DNA from: a virus
DNA length: 26,915 nt
IMG/VR virus record: IMGVR_UViG_3300043399_000343
Coordinates: 1 to 26,915 of that record
Reading direction: 5' to 3' (one strand)
Below, in pieces: positions 22,088 to 26,915 of this stretch. The notes under the pieces are model-generated. The model made no database searches. It saw only the letters and a program-made list of their open reading frames with translations, and was not told the DNA's origin. Both the position numbers and the translations under genes were made by a program. How positions within the stretch are numbered: position 1 is the stretch's first letter; each line of letters begins with the position of its first letter.

Positions 22088-22500
22088 CGCCGTGTCAATC
22101 CTATGAGTTTGATGATGAAGGGTTCGTCCACCCGGCCGGTGAGCTTTGCGTGCTCGTAGGCCAGGCTGACTAGATTCGCGTAAACGTCGGGACTTGGATT
22201 GTGATCGGCGTCACGAAGCGCAGCAGCGACGGCGCGCACGCACGCAGATAAGGCGGCATCGTCCACTTGACGGGTGTTGCCGGCGTGCTCCTGGTCGAGC
22301 CAGCCGATCGGCAAGCCGAGCTTGGCCTCCATGTCCCGGGCGACTTTCTCGCTGATCTCGCGTGACGGGTTCGGGCCCACGAGCTGGGCCACGTATGAGC
22401 CGTTGCTGTGGCCGAGCTTCTTGGCCAGCGACGTCGGCCCGCCCCACTGGGTCATCAGACCGCGCAGGTTTTCGCGCCGGGTTTCATAGACGGATTTCAT
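22084..22500 (-). CDS. cI-like repressor (HTH, no peptidase domain)
   Basis: 138 residues from ATG 22500. The N-terminus MKSVYETRRENLRGLMTQWGGPTSLAKKLGHSNGSYVAQLVG is a lambda-repressor-like HTH (about 10-45), continuing with ISEKVARDMEAKLGLPIGWLD as in CI or Cro-type regulators. The C-terminus is helical and lacks the S24/LexA autocleavage domain, so classical RecA-driven cleavage is not expected. It is divergent from the cro-like gene across a 67-bp region with operators. No Shine-Dalgarno is seen before the ATG; a -10-like TACCCT ends 8 nt upstream, so the message may be leaderless like lambda cI from PRM. Confidence 0.82.
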   Translation of the reverse strand: MKSVYETRRENLRGLMTQWGGPTSLAKKLGHSNGSYVAQLVGPNPSREISEKVARDMEAKLGLPIGWLDQEHAGNTRQVDDAALSACVRAVAAALRDADHNPSPDVYANLVSLAYEHAKLTGRVDEPFIIKLIGLTRR

Positions 22501-22567
22501 GGCCGGGCAGGGTAGCAAGACTTAGCGGCTTGCTGCAATAGCTTTACAGCCTGCTAAACTCACGGCC
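22501..22567. promoter_or_regulatory. Divergent cI/cro control region with operators
   Basis: Contains TTTACAGCCTGCTAAA (22543-22558), TTAGCGGCTTGCTGCAA (22522-22538) and a TAGCA half-site (22513-22517). The first site embeds the extended -10 TGCTAAACT (22552-22560) of the rightward promoter. Leftward, TTGCAG (22538-22533) and TACCCT (22514-22509) could be the repressor promoter. Both transcripts would begin at or very near their ATGs. Confidence 0.7.
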
Positions 22568-22897
22568 ATGAAAACCATCACTTCCATGAAGGCCTGGATG
22601 GCCGCCGCCACCGTCGACGAACAGGAAACCCTCGCCGAGCGCGTCGGGACCACGCGCGGCATGTTGTACCAATACGCCGGCGGGCACCGCACCGCGAGCG
22701 CCGAGCGCGCCGGCGCCATCGAGCGGGCCACCGCCGAGATGCACAAGGCCAGCAAGGGCCGACTGCCCAAGATCTACCGCACCGATCTGTCTGAGGCCTG
22801 CCTTCAGTGCGAGTACGCACAGAAGTGCCTCAAGGGCCAGGCGGTGGTGTCCGAGTTCCCCATCGTTGACGCCCGACAACTGGAGCTGACCTTATGA
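22568..22897 (+). CDS. Cro/YdaS-like HTH protein with C-terminal cysteine cluster
   Basis: 109 residues, divergent from the repressor. DEQETLAERVGTTRGMLYQYAGGHRTASAERAGAIERAT is a Cro/YdaS-type HTH (about 18-55). The tail has CLQCEYAQKC (C78, C81, C87), a possible metal or redox site that lambda Cro lacks. It is expected to repress the cI promoter and favour lytic growth; that is inferred from position. It overlaps the next small gene as ATGA. A -10-like TAAACT ends 7 nt before the ATG and no ribosome site is visible. Confidence 0.8.
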   Translation: MKTITSMKAWMAAATVDEQETLAERVGTTRGMLYQYAGGHRTASAERAGAIERATAEMHKASKGRLPKIYRTDLSEACLQCEYAQKCLKGQAVVSEFPIVDARQLELTL

Positions 22898-23043
22898 GCT
22901 GGTGGCAAGTCTTGATCCTGTGCTGGCTCTGCTACATGGCAGGCTTTGCCACCGCGGCGCTCATGGCCGCTGCGCGCGACGATGAACTGATCCGCGAGCA
23001 CAACCGCGAGGCCCTGCGCTCGGCAGGGTTGAACGATGATTGA
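22894..23043 (+). CDS. 49-residue membrane mini-protein
   Basis: ATG 22894 overlaps the cro-like stop (ATGA); stop TGA 23041-23043. MSWWQVLILCWLCYMAGFATAALMAAARDDE is one TM segment with an N-terminal signal-anchor look; the rest (LIREHNREALRSAGLNDD) is soluble. It is made with the cro-like protein early in the lytic programme. Function unknown. Confidence 0.65.
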   Translation: MSWWQVLILCWLCYMAGFATAALMAAARDDELIREHNREALRSAGLNDD

Positions 23044-23209
23044 AGCGTTGGCCACCGGCATGCGCGTGATGCTGCCGAGTGGCAACATCGTGATCCTGGT
23101 GCGCCGCGAGCGCACCGAATGGATCTGTGAATACACCGAGCTCGCCCGTGCGCGCGGCGAGGTGGTCTTCACCGGCGTCTTCCTGCGCAAGTACGCGCGC
23201 CAGGTGTGA
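23036..23209 (+). CDS. 57-residue conserved small phage protein
   Basis: ATG 23036 overlaps the previous stop by 8 bp; stop 23207-23209. MIEALATGMRVMLPSGNIVILVRRERTEWICEYTELARARGEVVFTG..., ending FLRKYARQV. It is a small beta-barrel-like protein resembling mini-proteins seen after cro-like genes in other proteobacterial phages. It ends 4 bp before the next operator-promoter. Function unknown. Confidence 0.65.
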   Translation: MIEALATGMRVMLPSGNIVILVRRERTEWICEYTELARARGEVVFTGVFLRKYARQV

Positions 23210-23212
23210 CGT

Positions 23213-23230
23213 TTTACTTTCTGCTAAAGT
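23213..23230 (+). promoter_or_regulatory. Operator-promoter of the primase-helicase gene
   Basis: TTTACTTTCTGCTAAA (23213-23228) shares 13 of 16 bases with the cI/cro operator. Its right part gives an extended -10, TGCTAAAGT (23222-23230). A start near 23237 would leave a leader of about 130 nt. Confidence 0.65.
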
Positions 23231-23233
23231 CGA

Positions 23234-23345
23234 AACTGCCAACCAGTTAAACGTGTGCCCCTTGGTGGGGGCTGGGACCCGTACACGCGGGGAGGTTGGC
23301 GCTTCGCCCAGCCTCCACCAAGGTGCCTTTAGAAAGCGCCAAATG
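23234..23345 (+). promoter_or_regulatory. Structured RNA leader of the primase-helicase gene
   Basis: A small hairpin AACTG/CAGTT (23234-23248) is followed by AACGTGTGCC, then a 17-bp stem: CCTTGGTGGGGGCTGGG (23260-23276) with CCCAGCCTCCACCAAGG (23307-23323), one G-U pair, 30-nt loop with GGGACCC and GGGGAG. A competing inner hairpin GGCG-CTT-CGCC exists (23298-23308). GAAAGC-N5-ATG closes the element. The same words in the same order occur in the polymerase leader. Confidence 0.7.
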
Positions 23346-23372
23346 CCAACACCCACCGGAGGCCGCCCATGA
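23343..23372 (+). CDS. Nine-residue leader peptide MPTPTGGRP
   Basis: ATG 23343 lies 5 nt after GAAAGC, exactly as the polymerase ATG does in the sister element. The frame stops at TGA 23370-23372, overlapping the primase-helicase ATG (ATGA), so termination here could feed ribosomes to the main gene. The GGAGG serving the main gene lies inside this frame. The PTP and GGRP content might slow ribosomes. Existence as a translated peptide is inference. Confidence 0.4.
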   Translation: MPTPTGGRP

Positions 23373-25345
23373 ATGCGGTCACCACCATCAAACCCCATCT
23401 GACTTCGATCGTCGCACCCGACGAAATGCGCAACCTGCCCGCCTGGCTCGTGTGGCGCTTCGAGTACCACGAGGGCGAAGACAAGCCCCGCAAAGTCCCG
23501 TATTACACGGGCGGACCCAAGCGCCACGGCAAGCAGGGCTCACCACAAGATCTTCAGCAACTGACCACGTTTGACGCTGCGCGCACAGCTGCAGCGCGTC
23601 GTGGTTTTGATGGCGTGGGCTTCGTGCCCATGCCCGAGTTCAACATCTGCGCGCTCGACTTTGACCACTGCGTCACCAACGGCCAGGTGCACCCCGACCT
23701 CGAGGCGATCGTCACTGGCACGTATGCCGAGTACAGCCCCAGCGGCACGGGCGTGCGCGCCTTCGTCAAGGGCCAGTACGGCAACAGCAAGGCCCGCGGC
23801 GAGCCCTACGGGTTCGAGGTGTTCAGCTCCAAGGGTTTCGTCACGGTCACGGGCAACCGCCTGGACATCGTCGACATCCTTGGCAACGAGAACACGATCG
23901 CCGAGCTCGACGGTCCAGTGCGTGCCCTGTGCGCCAAGCGCTTTGCCCGCGAGCTCCCCGAGACCGGCGTCAGTGCCGGCGAGCCATTGGGTCTCACCCA
24001 GGCGCAGATCGACAAGTGCCTGAGCGTGATCGACGCCGACATCGGCCACGACGAGTGGCTCAGTGTGGGCATGGCGCTGCACCACGAGACCCAGGGCGAG
24101 GGCTTCGACCTGTGGAACGACTGGTCGGAGCTCGGCAGCAAGTACCCAGGGCGCGAGGTGCTGCTGCACCGGTGGTCATCCTTTGGCAAGACGCACGATC
24201 GCACCGTGACCGCGCGCAGCCTGGTGCACCTGGCCAACGAGCACGGCGCCGGCATCAACTTGAACGGCCCGGCGGCGCTCGAGGAATTTGACGATTTGGA
24301 GCCTGTCGACAATCCGACACCCGACGACAAGCCGATGCGCTTCCAGGTGCTCTCAGCTGACGAGTTCAGCAACCGGCCACCACCGACCTGGATCATCAAG
24401 CACGTACTACCCCAGGCCGAGCTCGTGGTGCTTTATGGTGCCAGCGGCGCCGGCAAGAGTTTTATGGCGCTCGACATGGCCGGCGCGATCGCTCGCGGCC
24501 TGCCCTGGCGGGGCAAGAAGGTCAAGCAAGGCAGGGTGGTGTACATCGCCGCCGAGGGCGCCGGGGGCTTTCGCAACCGCATGCAGGCCTACGCCACCCA
24601 GCACCAGGTCAACCTGGCCGAGCTCGACATCGGCGTGATCCACGCCGCACCCAACCTGATTCTGAAAGAGGACGCGCTCGACGTGGCCAAGGCCATCAAG
24701 GCCAGCGGTGGCGCCGACGTCGTCATCGTCGACACCTTTGCCCAGACCACACCAGGCGCGAACGAGAACGCCGGCGAGGACATGGGCAAGGCCCTGGCCC
24801 ACTGCAAAGGCATTCACCGCGCCACGGGCGCTGTGGTCGTGCTGGTGCACCACGCGGGCAAGGACCCCACCAAGGGGGCCAGGGGCTGGTCAGGCCTGCG
24901 CGCTGCAGCCGACGCCGAGCTCGAGGTCGTTCGCGGCGCCACGGGGCGCGCGTTGCGTCTGACCAAGAGCAAGGACGGCGAGGACGAGCTTGAGTGGGGC
25001 TTCGACCTCGAGGTGGTGCAGATCGGCGTCGACGAGGATCTCGAGCCCATCACCAGCTGCGTGGTGATCGAGACGGCCATGCCAGTGATCGGCGCCGGTG
25101 CCGTGCGCAAGCTGGGTGTGGTCGAGAAGGTGGTCAACGATGTGATCCAAGAGTTCGCGGTCGCACAGACCGAGGGCATCGAGGTGGGCCCGGTGCTGGC
25201 CGAGGCGGTCAAACGCATGGAGCCGCCGACCGATGGCAAGCGGGACACTCGCAAGATGCGTGCTCGCAAGGCGCTCGAATCACTGTGCTCGGGCGACGAT
25301 TCACCGTATTGGATTGCAGACGATGGCTGCATCGCGGTGTGCTGA
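23369..25345 (+). CDS. Bifunctional primase (prim-pol) and RepA-type helicase
   Basis: 658 residues. An N-terminal prim-pol-like domain has NICALDFDH (D97, D99), EYSPSGTGVR (121-130) and EVFSSKGFVTVTGNR (150-164). A PriCT_2-like linker (about 205-290, DEWLSVGMALHHE and W269) follows. The C-terminal RepA/AAA_25 ATPase shows Walker A GASGAGKS (357-364), Walker B VVIVDT (451-456) and LVHHAGKD (492-499), a hexameric-helicase hallmark. It should open and prime phage DNA for the polymerase encoded on the other strand. GGAGG sits 6 nt before ATG 23369. It lies beyond the immunity region, under an operator-promoter. Confidence 0.93.
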   Translation: MNAVTTIKPHLTSIVAPDEMRNLPAWLVWRFEYHEGEDKPRKVPYYTGGPKRHGKQGSPQDLQQLTTFDAARTAAARRGFDGVGFVPMPEFNICALDFDHCVTNGQVHPDLEAIVTGTYAEYSPSGTGVRAFVKGQYGNSKARGEPYGFEVFSSKGFVTVTGNRLDIVDILGNENTIAELDGPVRALCAKRFARELPETGVSAGEPLGLTQAQIDKCLSVIDADIGHDEWLSVGMALHHETQGEGFDLWNDWSELGSKYPGREVLLHRWSSFGKTHDRTVTARSLVHLANEHGAGINLNGPAALEEFDDLEPVDNPTPDDKPMRFQVLSADEFSNRPPPTWIIKHVLPQAELVVLYGASGAGKSFMALDMAGAIARGLPWRGKKVKQGRVVYIAAEGAGGFRNRMQAYATQHQVNLAELDIGVIHAAPNLILKEDALDVAKAIKASGGADVVIVDTFAQTTPGANENAGEDMGKALAHCKGIHRATGAVVVLVHHAGKDPTKGARGWSGLRAAADAELEVVRGATGRALRLTKSKDGEDELEWGFDLEVVQIGVDEDLEPITSCVVIETAMPVIGAGAVRKLGVVEKVVNDVIQEFAVAQTEGIEVGPVLAEAVKRMEPPTDGKRDTRKMRARKALESLCSGDDSPYWIADDGCIAVC

Positions 25346-25373
25346 ACATGCAAAACATTACGCATTCACCGAT

Positions 25374-25481
25374 GCAACACTGCAACACGACGTGCAACTT
25401 GCAATTTGTTGCAGTGTTGCGCAGCTTCAAAAAGTGCAATGCAACGCAACACCACCCTATAGGGGTGTTGCGGTGTTGCAC
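25374..25481. repeat. Clustered GCAAC/GTTGC repeats with two dyads
   Basis: Nine copies of GCAAC in both orientations within about 110 bp. Dyad 1 has 13-bp perfect arms, GCAACACTGCAAC (25374-25386) and its complement (25408-25420). Dyad 2 has 9-bp arms CGCAACACC (25445-25453) and GGTGTTGCG (25464-25472) around the palindrome CCCTATAGGG, with outer GTGCAA/TTGCAC. No convincing gene spans 25346-25586. Placement between the primase-helicase and terminase suggests a replication origin or a pac/cos site. Confidence 0.6.
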
Positions 25482-25586
25482 TGAAGCGGGGGCAATTACA
25501 TGCTGAATGAGCATTTGATTACGCGTTCAGCCCTGGAACACCGAGCACGCAACGAACGCGCAAAACTTTGCAAGAAAGGGCTGGTC

Positions 25587-25823
25587 ATGCAGAAACTGGT
25601 CGCACTGAACGAAAACGGCAGGCGCATTGGCGAGAGCCACCCACGCGCCAAACTCCTGGACCACGAGGTCGATCAGGTCCTGGCACTGCTGGAGGCTGGG
25701 CTGAGCTACGCCGAGGTGGCGCTCAAGTTCGACGTCAGCAAGTCCTGCGTGGCGCACATCGCCACCGGCCGACGTCGTGGCCAGGCCGTCGAGCGCACCG
25801 TGCGCGTGTCCGTCAACCGATAG
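25587..25823 (+). CDS. Small HTH protein upstream of terminase
   Basis: 78 residues from ATG 25587, with AAAGG 8 nt upstream; an in-frame ATG at 25500 is possible but lacks a ribosome site and adds non-conserved residues. RIGESHPRAKLLDHEVDQVLALLEAGLSYAEVALKFDVSKSCVAHIATGRRR is a resolvase/Hin-type HTH, widespread in phage genomes beside terminase. It may regulate late genes or recognise the repeats just upstream. Its last codons contain the late-promoter-like word GTGTCCGT. Confidence 0.78.
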   Translation: MQKLVALNENGRRIGESHPRAKLLDHEVDQVLALLEAGLSYAEVALKFDVSKSCVAHIATGRRRGQAVERTVRVSVNR

Positions 25824-25837
25824 CACACAGCTAAATT
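25805..25837 (+). promoter_or_regulatory. Possible late promoter, copy 3 (terminase)
   Basis: CGTGTCCGTC at 25805-25814, 16 bp, CTAAATT at 25831-25837. Eight core bases match the late element and the spacing is exact. TAAATT would place the start at the terminase ATG, making a leaderless message. It is weaker than copies 1 and 2 and overlaps coding DNA. Confidence 0.4.
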
Positions 25838-25843
25838 CACACC

Positions 25844-26383
25844 ATGAGCACCAAACCCTTCGACTGGAAACCCGCCTACCTGGCAGCACTGCGGCAAGTG
25901 CCGGTGATCAAGCACGCCTGCGAGGCGGCTGGCATCGACCGCACGACCGCCTGGCGAGCCCGTGAAGACGAGGAGTTCGCCAAGGCCGAGCAGGAGGCCA
26001 TGGAGGAGGGCATCGACCGCGCCGAGGCCGAGGCCTTCCGCCGTGGCGTTGTGGGCTTTGAGGAGCCTGTGATCGACAAGGGGCGCCTGGCCTACCGCTA
26101 TGAGCGCTATGAGGTCGAAGACATTGACGGCCACAAGGAAGAGAAATATCGGCTGATGCTGGACGAGCACGGCCAGCCGATCCCGCTCACCGTGCGTAAG
26201 CACAGCGACGCCATGCTGGGCTTGGTGCTCAAGGGCCGACGCAAGAAGGTCTACGCCGACCGCACCGAGCTCACGGGGCCCGAGGGTGCGCCGGTCGTGA
26301 TCGACGAGACCGCCAAGGCTGCGCGTGTGGCGCAGCTGCTGGCGCTCGCCCAGCAACGCAAAGATTTTGAGGACCTTGCATGA
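25844..26383 (+). CDS. Terminase small subunit
   Basis: 179 residues. An N-terminal HTH (VIKHACEAAGIDRTTAWRAREDEEFAKAEQEA), a middle region with GVVGFEEPVIDKG, and the C-terminal motif MLGLVLKGRRKKVYADRTELTG characteristic of this small terminase family. It would recognise the packaging site and load the large subunit. The start has no clear Shine-Dalgarno sequence. It overlaps the next small gene by ATGA. The GCAAC repeat cluster lies about 360 bp upstream. Confidence 0.88.
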   Translation: MSTKPFDWKPAYLAALRQVPVIKHACEAAGIDRTTAWRAREDEEFAKAEQEAMEEGIDRAEAEAFRRGVVGFEEPVIDKGRLAYRYERYEVEDIDGHKEEKYRLMLDEHGQPIPLTVRKHSDAMLGLVLKGRRKKVYADRTELTGPEGAPVVIDETAKAARVAQLLALAQQRKDFEDLA

Positions 26384-26493
26384 TCGCCGTCATCCTCGAC
26401 GCCCTGCCCATGATCGCCGTGTCCGTGCTGCTGGGCCTGTGGATCGCGCACATCCTGGGCATGTGGGCCAGCCTCTTCAAGCGCGACGAATGA
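26380..26493 (+). CDS. 37-residue membrane mini-protein between the terminase genes
   Basis: ATG 26380 overlaps the small-subunit stop (ATGA) and its own stop overlaps the large-subunit start (ATGA at 26490-26493). MIAVILDALPMIAVSVLLGLWIAHILGMWASLF is almost wholly hydrophobic, ending KRDE. Tight coupling on both sides supports real translation. Function unknown. Confidence 0.6.
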   Translation: MIAVILDALPMIAVSVLLGLWIAHILGMWASLFKRDE

Positions 26494-26915
26494 CGCCGAG
26501 CCAAGCGCGTGACCTCGAGCGCTACCTGACCCCAGCCGAGCGGGAGGAGCTCAACGCCCTGATCGTGGCCGACCTGGCCGAGCACCGCTGGCGCCCGCTG
26601 CCAGGCCCGCAGACCATGGCCTACAACTCCCAGGCCGACGTGATCGGCTTCGGTGGCGCCGCCGGCGGGGGCAAGACCGACCTGGCCATCGGCATGGCCA
26701 CGACGCAGCACCACCGCACGCAGATGTTTCGCCGTGAGGGCCCGCAGCTCAAGGGCATCATCGACCGCCTGGCCGAGATCCTGGGCAGCCGGCAGCTGAT
26801 CAACGGCAACCCGCCCGTGTACCGCGACGACGACGATCGGCAGATTGAATTCAACTCGATGCCCAACCTGGGCGACGAGACCAAGTACCAGGGCCGACCC
26901 AAGGACCTGCTGGTC
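26490..26915 (+). CDS. Terminase large subunit (3' end outside window)
   Basis: The first 142 residues are visible. After a helical N-terminus (MTPSQARDLERYLTPAEREE) comes the adenine-binding-like AYNSQAD and the Walker A loop FGGAAGGGKTDLAI (K62, T63), then MFRREGPQLKGIIDRLAEILG and EFNSMPNLGDETKYQGR as in large terminases. It is the ATPase motor that packages DNA into the prohead; the nuclease half lies beyond the window. It starts inside the ATGA overlap with the membrane mini-gene. Confidence 0.93.
   Translation, partial: MTPSQARDLERYLTPAEREELNALIVADLAEHRWRPLPGPQTMAYNSQADVIGFGGAAGGGKTDLAIGMATTQHHRTQMFRREGPQLKGIIDRLAEILGSRQLINGNPPVYRDDDDRQIEFNSMPNLGDETKYQGRPKDLLV

Noticed and set aside
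25500-25586. ATG 25500 as start of the small HTH gene
   Set aside because: No Shine-Dalgarno sequence there, and the extra 29 residues look unlike the family; AAAGG before ATG 25587 fits better.
26418-26427. CGTGTCCGTG as a further late promoter before the large terminase
   Set aside because: No CTA-type -10 at the 16-bp spacing; it encodes ordinary Val-Ser-Val codons in the membrane mini-gene.

Overview
The window is part of a tailed-phage genome (free phage or prophage), gene-dense and GC-rich. The codon use suggests a host among high-GC proteobacteria, perhaps Burkholderiales; that is inference from composition only. A T7-type tail-fibre N-terminus and a giant ejection-type polyvalent protein point to a short-tailed (podovirus-like) particle. 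A divergent cI/cro-like pair indicates a temperate lifestyle. No integrase, tRNA, rRNA, IS element or CRISPR array was seen.

Layout. (1) 3-8980, plus strand, late genes: the end of a giant polyvalent virion protein, a T7-type fibre/tailspike and a small partner gene, then a rho-independent terminator. (2) 9099-10949, plus strand: lysis cassette (small membrane protein, T4-type lysozyme, GTA-type 3-TM holin) followed by two small virion-type proteins, all overlapping by ATGA or GTGA. (3) 10946-21807, minus strand: a DUF3653 protein and a long early/replication operon holding a zinc finger, DUF3310, an SNF2-like helicase, two winged-helix proteins, a VRR-NUC nuclease, a family A DNA polymerase, a DUF2815 ssDNA-binding protein, a DUF2800 RecB/Cas4-like nuclease and several small proteins. 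(4) 21865-23230: immunity region with a cI-like repressor and a co-transcribed membrane mini-protein on the minus strand, and a cro-like gene plus two small genes on the plus strand. (5) 23343-25345, plus strand: prim-pol/RepA-type primase-helicase behind a structured leader. (6) 25374-26915: a repeat cluster, a small HTH protein, terminase small subunit, a TM mini-protein and the start of terminase large subunit. The missing portal, capsid and tail-tube genes would fit between the right and left ends, so the genome is probably circularly permuted.

Regulation. A 16-bp operator with consensus TTTAGCANCTGCTAMA recurs at the early promoters and the cI/cro intergenic region; in five cases its right half is itself an extended -10 element, so binding would block the promoter. 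A separate bipartite element (TGTGTCCGTG, 16 bp, CTACCAT) precedes the fibre and lysis genes, with a weaker copy before terminase, and looks like a phage late promoter.

Strongest leads: a pair of related stem-loop RNA leaders in front of the two core replication genes (polymerase and primase-helicase); the operator regulon; the late promoter motif; a hidden 3-to-1-to-3 change of coding frame inside the giant open frame, with two small Shine-Dalgarno-equipped frames nested in it; and an enigmatic HDxFGH / GEENAW / TETRGQNSW-type domain next to an HExGH metallopeptidase in the same protein.
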